A DNA stretch of 64,000 bases from a virus. Under the pieces are notes generated by a model that was not told the origin of the DNA, did no database searches, and was given only the letters and a program-made list of their open reading frames with translations. The translations under genes were made by a program, and so were the position numbers. This document shows, in pieces, positions 19,353-28,038 of this stretch (position 1 is its first letter; the number at the start of each line of letters is the position of its first letter). The stretch lies in the IMG/VR virus record IMGVR_UViG_3300034072_001395, positions 1-64,000 of that record. One strand, 5' to 3'.

Positions 19353-20221
19353 TACGCCGGCGGTGACCCGAACGCAAGGGCTGTGACCGTCCGATGACCG
19401 AACGTGATCCGTGGGTAGAACTTCACCTTGCACGACTGCTCGACCGCGCCCTGACGGACCTTCATCGGGTACTGATCCGGGTAGAGGTCGCCCTTCCACG
19501 AGGACCCGCGAGGCGAGTCGATCCAGGCGCGGAACTCAACGGTGTTCATGCCCTTCTTGGCCGTGGCGCCCGACGTGCCGCCCGGCACGATGAAGGTGCC
19601 CGCGTGCGTGTGTGCCCGCACATCCTCGTAGCTCGACAAGATGCCGCCGTTGCCCTCCACCGTGCGAGACAGGGCGCTGCCTGCGGACAGGTCCTCGACG
19701 TGGATGGTCGACGGCATCTTGATGCGGTGCCCGTCCATGCGGACACCATTGAAGTAGAGGTCGAGGTACATGTTGGCCGCGTCCTGCCGCTGCCAGTCGA
19801 TCGCGCCCTCCGGCGGCGAACCCGCGGCGTATGCCTGCTCCATCGCAACGACGCGCCAGGCGGCGGCGTGGAAGGCGTAGGACACGCGGAGGCAGGAGGG
19901 CTGCCACGCGAGCCGGATGCGCATGCCGAAGCCGATGCTGGACGGCTCGTTGGCGTCGTTGCCGGTGATCGTCGCAGAGAGGCAGCGCAGGGTGCGACGC
20001 TGGATCTCGCCGCCCAGGAACACCATCTCGCCAGGGGCGACGTGCTCAGGGCCGTGCTCGAAGCCGGCGGCGAAGTTGCCCGTGCCGACACCCGACAGTC
20101 CGCCGTTGAGCAGGCTGTAGAAGCCCTCCTCGGGCGTCTCCGAGTAGAGGTTGTCCGCGTGCCCCGTCGCGTCAAGCGCGCTGCCGTTGGGGTAGTCGTG
20201 CGTGAGCGCGAGCGTCGGCAT
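19352..20221 (-). CDS. virion structural protein
   Basis: 289 residues beginning MPTLALTHDYPNGSALDATG. It has the beta-rich, Gly/Thr/Asn-rich composition of tail or head-fibre proteins (for example GGLSGVGTGNFAAGFEHGP) and no signal peptide or enzymatic motif. It ends 51 nt before the internal-protein trio and lies 2 nt after the 546-residue gene. Family not recognised; structural role inferred from the operon. Confidence 0.75.
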   Translation of the reverse strand: MPTLALTHDYPNGSALDATGHADNLYSETPEEGFYSLLNGGLSGVGTGNFAAGFEHGPEHVAPGEMVFLGGEIQRRTLRCLSATITGNDANEPSSIGFGMRIRLAWQPSCLRVSYAFHAAAWRVVAMEQAYAAGSPPEGAIDWQRQDAANMYLDLYFNGVRMDGHRIKMPSTIHVEDLSAGSALSRTVEGNGGILSSYEDVRAHTHAGTFIVPGGTSGATAKKGMNTVEFRAWIDSPRGSSWKGDLYPDQYPMKVRQGAVEQSCKVKFYPRITFGHRTVTALAFGSPPA

Positions 20222-20223
20222 GG

Positions 20224-21864
20224 TCAGCCTCCCCGAGCGAAGGTGACGGCGATCGTCACGTCGGTGTATTGCAGATCCACGCTGGCGCTGTCGACGTAGT
20301 TCAGCGTCGCGCCGACCACGAAGAACTTCGTGATGCCCGACGCCAGAGGGACCGTGCGGAGGTCGAGGACGGCGAACAGGCTCACGTCCAGCTCGTCGTC
20401 GACGAGGCCGCCCACGGCCTCGTAGGGGTACGTCTGCACACCCGTGGGCTCGTTGACGTGCGTGGCCGCCCGCGAGAAGAAGCGCGCCGAGTTCTGGATG
20501 ACGGTGCTCGTGCCGCTGAACAGCGTGTAGCCGATGGCGAGCCCCGCCATGTGGTGAAGGGCGCCAGGGGTCTCCTCGTCAACCGTGGTGCTGCGCAGCT
20601 TGTCGACGTGGACCCGCGCGCGGATCTCCAGCACCCCGGCGTAGGTCGCCGCAGGGAAGAACACACCGACGCTGGGCGTGCAGTAGATCACCGACCCGGC
20701 GCCATCTTGGAGCGCCGTCCAGCCCGTCGAGCCCGTCAAGTTGACGAGTTCCACCGTGGTCGATGTCTCCGAGATCAGCGGGTTCTGGATCGTGACCGCG
20801 GAGCCCGACCACGCCTCGTACCCGTACATCGGCGTGCTGGACGACTTCGGGACCGGCGGGCTCAGGTGGTGGCGCACCAGGGCGAAGTCGGCGAGCGAGT
20901 CGGCCGTGATCGAGTTGAGGGCCGTTTCCAGGGCCTCGGCGTTGTCGTCGAACAGGTCGTCCTGCGCCATGCGATCGCCGGGCGCCAGGCCCGCGAGGGG
21001 GACGCTCACGAGCGCCGACCGCTCGCGGATCGACTCGATGTAAAGCCGGGTGAGCAGAGCCGTGCGCGACATGATCCCGATGCAGTCGTCATCGTCGAAG
21101 GCGCGCTGCTCCACACGGGGGATCCGGCGCGCCACGATGTCGACCGTGTGGCGACCGGGGGCGATCCCCACCTGCGCCTCCAGCGCAACGGTCATCAGCG
21201 GATGCCCCGGCGACATGCTCGCCTGCGACTTGCGCGCGATGAACCCCGGGTAGCGGGAGCCCGCCGCCTGCACCGACGGTTCGGCACGGATGCCGTCGAA
21301 GTCGCGCCACGTCGCGTCGAACACGCCGGAAACGCAGATGATCTCACCGTCCACACGGATGCCGAGCTGAAAGCTCGGCGGCTGGTTCATGCGGTAGTAG
21401 TCATTCACGCCATCCGACCACGCCTTGAACGCGCAGGCGAAGTCGTGCCGCGGCTCGTTGCCGGCGGGATCGAAGCCAGCCCACACATACTGGCAGTTGG
21501 CCGTGACGATGATCTGCTCGAACGCGGAGTCGAAGTCCTCAAACGCCTCGACGACCTCCCACTGGTAGGTGTTCGACACAACGACAACGCCGGTCAGCGC
21601 CTCCAGCTCGGCGCGCGTCTCCGGCGGCGGGTTGTGCGGCGGCGCGCCGACCGCGTAGAAGTCGAACTCCACCGTCGTGTTGATCACGTCAAACGACAGG
21701 AAGGCGTCGTCGGTGGCGTCAAAGCCGCCCGTGACCTTGGCGATGTTGGTCTCGTTGATGCCGCCAGCGAGCAGCTCGGCGGGGCGCGACACGTCCTGCA
21801 CGAAGTCGTCGGCGTCGAACGTGTCGCCCGTGCGAGGGTAGCGGCGCGGGAAGACGTAGGGCAT
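20224..21864 (-). CDS. virion structural protein (546 aa)
   Basis: Begins MPYVFPRRYPRTGDTFDADD. The first 60 residues (DTFDADDFVQDVSRPAELLAGGINETN) look like an anchoring segment often found at the N-terminus of virion-attached phage proteins, followed by long beta-rich sequence. The ATG overlaps the stop of the upstream nozzle-like gene, so it is translationally coupled to it. Possibly a tail appendage or fibre component; no family recognised. Confidence 0.75.
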   Translation of the reverse strand: MPYVFPRRYPRTGDTFDADDFVQDVSRPAELLAGGINETNIAKVTGGFDATDDAFLSFDVINTTVEFDFYAVGAPPHNPPPETRAELEALTGVVVVSNTYQWEVVEAFEDFDSAFEQIIVTANCQYVWAGFDPAGNEPRHDFACAFKAWSDGVNDYYRMNQPPSFQLGIRVDGEIICVSGVFDATWRDFDGIRAEPSVQAAGSRYPGFIARKSQASMSPGHPLMTVALEAQVGIAPGRHTVDIVARRIPRVEQRAFDDDDCIGIMSRTALLTRLYIESIRERSALVSVPLAGLAPGDRMAQDDLFDDNAEALETALNSITADSLADFALVRHHLSPPVPKSSSTPMYGYEAWSGSAVTIQNPLISETSTTVELVNLTGSTGWTALQDGAGSVIYCTPSVGVFFPAATYAGVLEIRARVHVDKLRSTTVDEETPGALHHMAGLAIGYTLFSGTSTVIQNSARFFSRAATHVNEPTGVQTYPYEAVGGLVDDELDVSLFAVLDLRTVPLASGITKFFVVGATLNYVDSASVDLQYTDVTIAVTFARGG

Positions 21865-23969
21865 CAGGTCTCCGTGGCCGTGGCGAGCCGGCGGCCCTGC
21901 TCCACGTCGAGGTCGGTGACTTCCATCTCCATCGAGATCAGCGCCATGCGGACGGGCGCCGTGACCTCGATCTCGAACTGGAGCCTGTGAACGTCGGACA
22001 GGTCGATGGTGAGCGCGCGGGCGACCGAGCGCCGGCGGGGTACCACCTTGTTGAGGCCCACCGATGCCGAGCCCCAGGCGCCTGCGCGCGCCGTCTGCGT
22101 GGTGTCCGTGCTGTCCACGCCGGGCACGTCGTCGAGCCGAAGCGTCTGCGTCTGCGTGAAGCCGTTCTCGAAGTTGCGGCGGAGGCGCACGGTTGCGGCG
22201 GCCCCCTCGTAGGTCTCGACGAACAAGATCCGCAGTTCAAGCACGCGGGACACTTCGCTCACGAAGGAGCCGAACGAGATCAGGTTCGACCGGAACCGCG
22301 ACACACGCGCCGGCGGCGTGTAGATGGGGATCTCCCGGTCGAGGACGTAGATGTCGTGCGAGCTGTAGGGGCCGGGCGAACCAGAGGGCGTCATCCGGGT
22401 CTGGAAGTCGGTGCCTGCCACCAGTTGCAGCGGGTCGGCGCCCGAGGTGATCGTCACCCCGGCGACGTGGATGCCGAGGTCCAGCTCCCGCCAGCCGAGC
22501 GCCGGCGAGTACGTCAAGATCAGGCGGTTGTAGGGAGAGCCGATCCGCGGCACCGCAAACCGGGCCTCGCCGTGCTCGGGCGAGTACCACGCCACGGCGC
22601 GGGAGAGCAGCGCCTTGTTGAGCCCCACGCGGAACTGACGCTCGATCGTCGCGGAGAGCCGATCGATCGTCTCGCCGTTGAACAGGTAGACGCCCGTGTC
22701 GTGGACGAAGACGAGCCCGGATCCTGGGATCAGCGTGACCGCCGAGGGGCCGACGCAGCCAACGCCGCCAGGAACCGGCTGCGGAGCGGCCAGGTCGGTC
22801 ACGTCCGTCATGCTGTTGCGCGTGAAGGCGTACATGCGGCCGTTCAGGGCAGCGAGCGCCGTGACCTGCGCGCCGTCCCGCGTGACGGTAACGTAGTCCA
22901 TCTCGGGCCACGTCCCCGGGATGCCGGGCTGCGAGCGGAACACCATGCTGCCCTCGGCAACGTAGAGGTGCCCGTGCAGCTCGGCCATGCAGTGAAAGAT
23001 GGGCGTCGGACGCAGGAAGGGCATCGGCCCCTGCGTCGCCGAAACATCGCCCGCCTCGTGGTATGCGAACTGCGCGCAGGGTACACGCGCGAGCAACTGC
23101 GGGATCGTGCTCTCGTTGAGCGTGTCCGGCGTCTGGTAGACGCGGACGTAGCGGGTGTGGTCGGGCGGGTCACAGGCCGAGCGGAGAGCGACGCCACGGG
23201 TCAGGTCGTTGATCTCGACGCCGAGCCCGGTCGTGCCATCCTTCTGGATGTTCGCGCGCAGAGGCCCGAACGTGATCGTCTGGCTCTCGGCAGACGCGAC
23301 CGAGAGGTTCCCGAGGAAGTCCTCGTACATCAACCGCCAGCGCCAGGCGCCCCTGAGCGTGCCGCTGTCCGCGTTGTTGAGCCGGTCACCGGGAGTTCCG
23401 AGGGCGCCGGGGAACGAGTAACCCAGGGATCCCGTCACGTCGGTGTTCTGGCCTTCCGGCCCAGGGTTCTCGGGGCCGAGCACATCAGGCGCCCCAGGGC
23501 GTGTCGTGAAGCCGAGCGGCATCACGTCGAGGTTCTCCGTGATGACCAGGGGCTCCGTCACGCCGTCGCAGTAGATGACGACCGAGCCGAACGTCAAGAA
23601 CTGCGGAGGGAACGGGCGCGCCACGTCGGTCGAGACGCCGGCCTTGATCAACGACCACGACCGGGTGGCCGGGACGTGCGCGTGGATCCCCGTGCTGGTC
23701 ACCGCCAGGAGCACCTCGCGCCGGCCGCCCCGCAGGTAGGCGTGGTGGACGGCGAACACGACGCCCGTGATGTTGCACAGCGAGGCCGACACGCCGCCAT
23801 CGCGGATCGTGATCGGCTCGTAGAGCGCGGGCCCCGAGACGCTGCACAGAACGCCGTCGGGGTCCATCGTCATGTTGAGGATCTGCTCTGCGCCGAGTTC
23901 CTCAGACGCGGCAAACCGCGAGGCCACCTGCCCGTAGGGGATGATCAGGGGGATCGCGCGGCTGCCCAT
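21864..23969 (-). CDS. tail nozzle / stabilisation-like beta-propeller protein
   Basis: 701 residues beginning MGSRAIPLIIPYGQVASRFA. Repeated blade-like segments are visible: GGRREVLLAVTSTGIHAHVP, GRMYAFTRNSMTDVTD, GLVFVHDTGVYLFNGETIDRLS and RLILTYSPALGWRELDLG. This pattern, and a C-terminal beta domain, are characteristic of phage tail nozzle / head-completion proteins that sit below the adaptor ring (P22 gp10 and T7 gp12 play this role). It follows the adaptor gene after one small gene, the expected place. Assignment is from pattern, not alignment. Confidence 0.65.
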   Translation of the reverse strand: MGSRAIPLIIPYGQVASRFAASEELGAEQILNMTMDPDGVLCSVSGPALYEPITIRDGGVSASLCNITGVVFAVHHAYLRGGRREVLLAVTSTGIHAHVPATRSWSLIKAGVSTDVARPFPPQFLTFGSVVIYCDGVTEPLVITENLDVMPLGFTTRPGAPDVLGPENPGPEGQNTDVTGSLGYSFPGALGTPGDRLNNADSGTLRGAWRWRLMYEDFLGNLSVASAESQTITFGPLRANIQKDGTTGLGVEINDLTRGVALRSACDPPDHTRYVRVYQTPDTLNESTIPQLLARVPCAQFAYHEAGDVSATQGPMPFLRPTPIFHCMAELHGHLYVAEGSMVFRSQPGIPGTWPEMDYVTVTRDGAQVTALAALNGRMYAFTRNSMTDVTDLAAPQPVPGGVGCVGPSAVTLIPGSGLVFVHDTGVYLFNGETIDRLSATIERQFRVGLNKALLSRAVAWYSPEHGEARFAVPRIGSPYNRLILTYSPALGWRELDLGIHVAGVTITSGADPLQLVAGTDFQTRMTPSGSPGPYSSHDIYVLDREIPIYTPPARVSRFRSNLISFGSFVSEVSRVLELRILFVETYEGAAATVRLRRNFENGFTQTQTLRLDDVPGVDSTDTTQTARAGAWGSASVGLNKVVPRRRSVARALTIDLSDVHRLQFEIEVTAPVRMALISMEMEVTDLDVEQGRRLATATET

Positions 23970-23981
23970 CCGAGGCTCCTA

Positions 23982-24521
23982 CTACGCGCGCGGGCTGTGC
24001 GCCCGCCCGATCTGCTTCAGGCGGGTCGCCTCGATGGCGGCGGCCATCTTGCGCTTGGCCTCGGCCTCGGCGTCCTGGCGTGCCTTGCGGTCCGTCTCCT
24101 TGGCGGCCCACACGGCCTTCCACTCGTCGGTGGTCAGCTTGTCGAGCCCGGGGAGCGCCGAGGCGTAGACGGTCTTGACGCGCGCGGCCCACGCCTTCGC
24201 GTCGTCGCTGTCCTCGGCGGGCGGGAAGCGGGCCGGCTCGGCGATCGGCGACCACCACAGGCCGAAGTTCAGCACCCAGCCCCGCGGGTGCCAGCCGGCG
24301 GCGGGCCACGTCGAGGTGTTGGCGGCGATCACCTGATTGTCCGGCATGACGACCTCGCGGATGGTGAGGTCGCCAGTGAGCCCGACGGTGTGGCGCACGA
24401 GGAGCGGGCGGGCCGTCTCGACCTGGCCGCGGGTGTAGTTGCGCTCGAAGATGGTGTCCTGGGACATGCCAGCGCAGACGATGGGGCCAACGACGTAGCC
24501 CGGAGGGACGTGAAGGGTCAT
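23982..24521 (-). CDS. small virion-operon protein
   Basis: 179 residues beginning MTLHVPPGYVVGPIVCAGMS. The N-terminal two thirds is beta-rich, the C-terminus a charged Ala/Lys/Arg helix (TDRKARQDAEAEAKRKMAAA). Start and upstream stop overlap by 4 bp (ATGA). It sits between adaptor and nozzle-like genes, so a tail-assembly role is likely, but no family is recognised. Confidence 0.7.
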   Translation of the reverse strand: MTLHVPPGYVVGPIVCAGMSQDTIFERNYTRGQVETARPLLVRHTVGLTGDLTIREVVMPDNQVIAANTSTWPAAGWHPRGWVLNFGLWWSPIAEPARFPPAEDSDDAKAWAARVKTVYASALPGLDKLTTDEWKAVWAAKETDRKARQDAEAEAKRKMAAAIEATRLKQIGRAHSPRA

Positions 24522-26074
24522 AGGATCGGGGTCCTCTCGATTGTCTGGATGACGCCGCGGCCGGCGGTCAAGATGGTGGCGGGGTCGATGACGCCGCCCG
24601 GCTGCCCGTGGCGCGCACGGAACTCCTCGATGAACGCCTGATACCGGCCGCGGTAGACCTCGGCCATCTGCATGTCGCCGTCGTTCTGCTTGACGGCGCC
24701 GCAGATCAGGTTGAGGAGTGCATGGATGCCGTCGCGGTGCATCGGGATCACCGCGTAGTCGTCCTCCAGCGAGGCAGGCACCCGGCGGGCGTCGCCCACG
24801 AGGCTCATGGCGCGGTTGGGCGCCGGGTACAGCTCGAAGCCGTGGTAGCCAGGGGACGCGAACAGGGGGCGCTCGAAGTCGGGGATCGCCTCGCCAGTCC
24901 AGGTGTACGAGGCCGTGGTCGTCCCCACGGTGTCGGTCGGCTCGATCTCCGTCAACAGGTAGAACACGTCGGACGTGCCCACGTTGTTGTAGATGCTGCC
25001 CGACGACGTGATCACGTCGCGCACCCGGACGTAGATGCGGATCCGCAGGCCACTCCGACCGCGGAACGTGGAGCCGGTCAGCGTGCCGTGGTCGAAGCCG
25101 AGGCGCGCGTCAACGTTCTCGGCCGTGATGATGATGGACTTCGGGGCGTCCGAGACGACGTGCTCGCGGGTCACGAGCGCCGACGGGGCGCTCTCGTAGA
25201 AGGGGTCCAGTACGCCGCGGGGCGCCTCGCCCAGCACGCGCCCGGTGCGAGTGCCCCACACGAAGGTGTAGCAGAAGTCGAACGTGCCGCGCGGGAACGG
25301 CCCGATCCAAGTGTTGTCACTCCCGACCGACGTGTTCGGGACGAAGCGCGGCGTCTCCAGGGCGATCTTCGGGCCGCGCATGATGCTGTGGGGCTCGCCC
25401 GACAAGAGGGGCGCCGATCCGCTCTGGTACAGGTGCCGGTGCGTGTCGGGCGAGACGAGCATAACCTCGTTGCGGCGCACGTCCTGGGTGTAGAAGGACC
25501 GCCCCATCGCCACGAAGTCGGCGGGCAGGATGACGTACTTCTGGAAGATCTCAACGCCAGTCTGGACGCTGCCGGCGGGGATCGAGAAGGGGAGCGGGTT
25601 GACAAGGGAGACGTAGTAGCGGTAAACGGAGGGCGACACCTGTGTGTCCTCGAACACCCACCACTCGCGGGTCTGGAGTTCGTACACGTCGTCGCCGACC
25701 TTGATGCGGAGCCAGTAGCGCCCGTCCCAGGTCTTGTTGGTCGTAGGCACCCAGGCCGTCGTGAGCGTCGAGAGCAGACCGTCGGAGGCCGAGCGGAACT
25801 CCAGCACGCGGTCGTTGTAGATCGCCGGGGCCGCGGGGGAGGACGGGAGGCGCACGCCGGCGCCATAGGCGTCGAGCGAGATCACCGGGAGCACGTCGGC
25901 GCTCACGTTCGACGCCTCGAACGCCTCGACGGCATCCGCCGAGAACTGCGAGAAGGCGAGGTTGATCTCCCGGTTGATGGCCGCGAGCTGCGAGGCCGAC
26001 GCGAACGTCTTGCCCGTGCGGGCAGCGACAAGCTCGCGGATCTCCTTCCGGCTGGTCGGGGTATGCGTGCTCAA
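24518..26074 (-). CDS. head-tail adaptor-like protein
   Basis: 518 residues. The start is a TTG at 26072-26074, chosen because GGAGG lies 5 nt upstream and the next in-frame starts would lose the conserved helix. Residues 1-60 (RKEIRELVAARTGKTFASASQLAAINREIN) and the last 75 (HRDGIHALLNLICGAVKQND) are the helical parts typical of phage adaptor proteins that bind under the portal; between them lies a large beta-rich insertion, so it is longer than usual adaptors. It follows capsid and decoration genes and precedes the nozzle-like gene. Confidence 0.65.
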   Translation of the reverse strand: MSTHTPTSRKEIRELVAARTGKTFASASQLAAINREINLAFSQFSADAVEAFEASNVSADVLPVISLDAYGAGVRLPSSPAAPAIYNDRVLEFRSASDGLLSTLTTAWVPTTNKTWDGRYWLRIKVGDDVYELQTREWWVFEDTQVSPSVYRYYVSLVNPLPFSIPAGSVQTGVEIFQKYVILPADFVAMGRSFYTQDVRRNEVMLVSPDTHRHLYQSGSAPLLSGEPHSIMRGPKIALETPRFVPNTSVGSDNTWIGPFPRGTFDFCYTFVWGTRTGRVLGEAPRGVLDPFYESAPSALVTREHVVSDAPKSIIITAENVDARLGFDHGTLTGSTFRGRSGLRIRIYVRVRDVITSSGSIYNNVGTSDVFYLLTEIEPTDTVGTTTASYTWTGEAIPDFERPLFASPGYHGFELYPAPNRAMSLVGDARRVPASLEDDYAVIPMHRDGIHALLNLICGAVKQNDGDMQMAEVYRGRYQAFIEEFRARHGQPGGVIDPATILTAGRGVIQTIERTPIL

Positions 26075-26105
26075 CGCGGCCTCCGGTGGCAGGACGCCCC
26101 CGCGC

Positions 26106-26134
26106 AGTCTAACCCGCGCGAGGGCGTTTGGCGA
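26106..26134 (-). promoter_or_regulatory. promoter-like site before the adaptor gene
   Basis: Minus strand TCGCCA, 17 nt, TAGACT in the 75-nt gap upstream of the TTG start at 26074. Same TAGACT box as at 1098-1126. Confidence 0.4.
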
Positions 26135-26149
26135 ACCGACCGGAGAGGG

Positions 26150-26665
26150 TCAGTCGGGGAGGGTCAGGGCGATGACGGCCGGGTCGCCCGCCGAGACGTT
26201 GGCGGACCCGAGAGCGAGGCCCACGGCCGCGGCCGTGACCGCGGCGACGGCCTGCACGGTGCCGCTGGTGACGGCGCCGACGCGAACCCCGATGGCCTTG
26301 GTCACGCCCGTCGAGGCATCCGCGGTGACGGTGGCGATGCCGTTGTAGATGACCCACCCGCCGTAGTTCGCGGCGAGGGCCGCCATGGTGGCGCCCCGCA
26401 CCCGGAAGGGCGAGGAGTCGTTCGGGGCGATCGACACGTAGTTGAGGTTGTTCTGGTCGGCGGTGACGGAGACCAGCTTGTTCGCCGCGATGGACGACCC
26501 GCTGGTGTTCTTCACGAAGCGGTACTTGGTCACCTGACCGGACGAGTTGGTCTCGACGCGGACAGTGCCAGGCGCGGGGGCGTTGGCGTTGAAGGAGGAC
26601 AGGTCGTAGGTGTCGGTGATCAGGCCGTCGCTGAACACCGCGGGAAGGCCAGGGGAGCTGCTCAT
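26150..26665 (-). CDS. capsid decoration- or fibre-like protein
   Basis: 171 residues beginning MSSSPGLPAVFSDGLITDTY. Composed of short strands with many Val, Thr, Ala and Ser (GSSIAANKLVSVTADQNN, TKAIGVRVGAVTSGTVQ), with the repetitive look of phage head-decoration proteins of the DUF2190 kind. It lies directly behind the major capsid gene with a 24-nt gap containing GGAGG, which supports a capsid accessory role. No diagnostic motif. Confidence 0.6.
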   Translation of the reverse strand: MSSSPGLPAVFSDGLITDTYDLSSFNANAPAPGTVRVETNSSGQVTKYRFVKNTSGSSIAANKLVSVTADQNNLNYVSIAPNDSSPFRVRGATMAALAANYGGWVIYNGIATVTADASTGVTKAIGVRVGAVTSGTVQAVAAVTAAAVGLALGSANVSAGDPAVIALTLPD

Positions 26666-26689
26666 GGGAACCTCCGTGGTTGTCCGCGA

Positions 26690-27859
26690 TCAGGCCGCGG
26701 TGTTGGTGACGACGCCGTGCGCCGGGAGCTGGGACAGGTTGAAGTTGCCGAACCCGGTGAGGGGGACGACGATGTACCGCGTGCCGGTCGCCACGGAGTC
26801 CGTGGGCTTGCGGACGTTGAACATCTTGAGGATCGGGTCCGCGGAGGAGGACTCGGCGCCGGGGATGGCGTCCTCCTTCAGGGTGGTGATCCAGTGGAGG
26901 TAGTTGGTGTTGAGCAGGTAGATCAGCCCGCTCGCCGAGGTCGCGGCGTCCAGCGCGGTCGAGCCGAGCATGGACGAGTAGTGGACCTTGAGGCCGCCGA
27001 GGTCGGTCGTGATCAGGCCCTCGTTGGTCACCTCGCCGTTGTCGTTGGCGTCGGCCACGCGGACGTTCGCCTTCGACGAGTCGAGGATGTTGGCGAAGGT
27101 GATCGGGTCGGCGATGCCCACGTCGGGGAAGGACCCGGGGCTCACCAGGGCGCGGTTGTGGGTCGCGCAGCGGGCGCGGATCTGCCGGATGGCGGACATG
27201 CCATCGGTGTCCCAGTTCGTGGCCTGCTTGAACTGGTTGTAGTGGTGATTGCTCACCGACTTGACCAGGTCCTTGACCCGGTCGGTCTGCGAGGCCGGGG
27301 CCGCGAAGTCGAGCAGGCCGTTGGTGTTGCCGGTCAGGCTGCCGCCGGAGTAGGCGCCGTTCAGGGTGAGGATGTCCGCGTAGGTCGCGGTGGTCCCGGC
27401 CTTGAAGGGGTGGTCGGTGGCGACGTTGGCGCCGACCAGGAACCAGTTGACGAGGTCCTCGACGAGCCCGTGGACCGCGGCGTCGGTCTTGAGCTTGATG
27501 AGGTTCGAGGCGGAGCCGATGAACACGTCACCGCCGCCGGACGCGGTGCGCTCCTGCACGGAGAGCAGCTCGCGCTCGCTCAGGACCACGTTGGCCGCGA
27601 ACATGTGCGGCGTCACCTTGGTCTGGACGAGCCCGTTGGTCGAGGTCATGGCGATGGACTCGGTGCCCGAGTAGATCGCCTGGGCGGTGATGCCCGCCGA
27701 CGGGAGGTGGGCCTCCTCGAAGGGCGAGGACCCGCTGTGCAGGACCATGTTGCCGCGGCGCAGGATGTCGCGGACGAGGAGCTGCTGGGTGAGGATCTGA
27801 ACGCTGGCGGGCGCCAGCGCGTTCTTGACCTGTCCGAAGACGGCGTCGACCATGCCCAT
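26690..27859 (-). CDS. major capsid protein
   Basis: 389 residues beginning MGMVDAVFGQVKNALAPASV. It has the order expected of an HK97-fold capsid protein without a long scaffold arm: N-terminal helix, GITAQAIYSGTESIAMTSTN strand region, long spine-like helix (ASNLIKLKTDAAVHGLVEDL), a central domain and a C-terminal IVVPLTGFGNFNLSQLPA strand region. First gene of the leftward late block, behind a near-consensus promoter and next to packaging genes on the other strand. Assignment rests on fold pattern, size and context. Confidence 0.75.
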   Translation of the reverse strand: MGMVDAVFGQVKNALAPASVQILTQQLLVRDILRRGNMVLHSGSSPFEEAHLPSAGITAQAIYSGTESIAMTSTNGLVQTKVTPHMFAANVVLSERELLSVQERTASGGGDVFIGSASNLIKLKTDAAVHGLVEDLVNWFLVGANVATDHPFKAGTTATYADILTLNGAYSGGSLTGNTNGLLDFAAPASQTDRVKDLVKSVSNHHYNQFKQATNWDTDGMSAIRQIRARCATHNRALVSPGSFPDVGIADPITFANILDSSKANVRVADANDNGEVTNEGLITTDLGGLKVHYSSMLGSTALDAATSASGLIYLLNTNYLHWITTLKEDAIPGAESSSADPILKMFNVRKPTDSVATGTRYIVVPLTGFGNFNLSQLPAHGVVTNTAA

Positions 27860-27974
27860 GAGGGCCTCCAGAGACGGGAGAGAAGGGAGGTGCTGTGGCG
27901 CCTCGCGTCTCCCCGGACTCGGAGGACCCTTTCAGTTAGGGCTGCCCTCTCGTAGCCGGAACGCTTGCATGGAC

Positions 27975-28003
27975 AACGTACCCCGATCGCGCTCAGGTGT
28001 CAA
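27975..28003 (-). promoter_or_regulatory. strong sigma-70-like promoter for the capsid/late block
   Basis: Minus strand TTGACA, exactly 17 nt, TACGTT. Initiation would lie just left of 27970, giving a leader of about 110 nt before the capsid ATG. This is the best match to consensus near the late genes. Confidence 0.7.
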
Positions 28004-28038
28004 GGGCGCGATCGCTCGAAACGTGATAGGAGGGGGCG

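Noticed and set aside
21987-27955. Long plus-strand frames of 884 and 1115 codons
   Set aside because: Both lie antisense to nozzle-like, adaptor and capsid genes and translate to Arg/Val/Gly-rich sequence without motifs.
27860-28038. A plus-strand promoter for the terminase block
   Set aside because: Searched the 179-nt gap; TGATAG near 28023 has no -35 and overlaps the ribosome-site region. Terminase transcription start remains unassigned.
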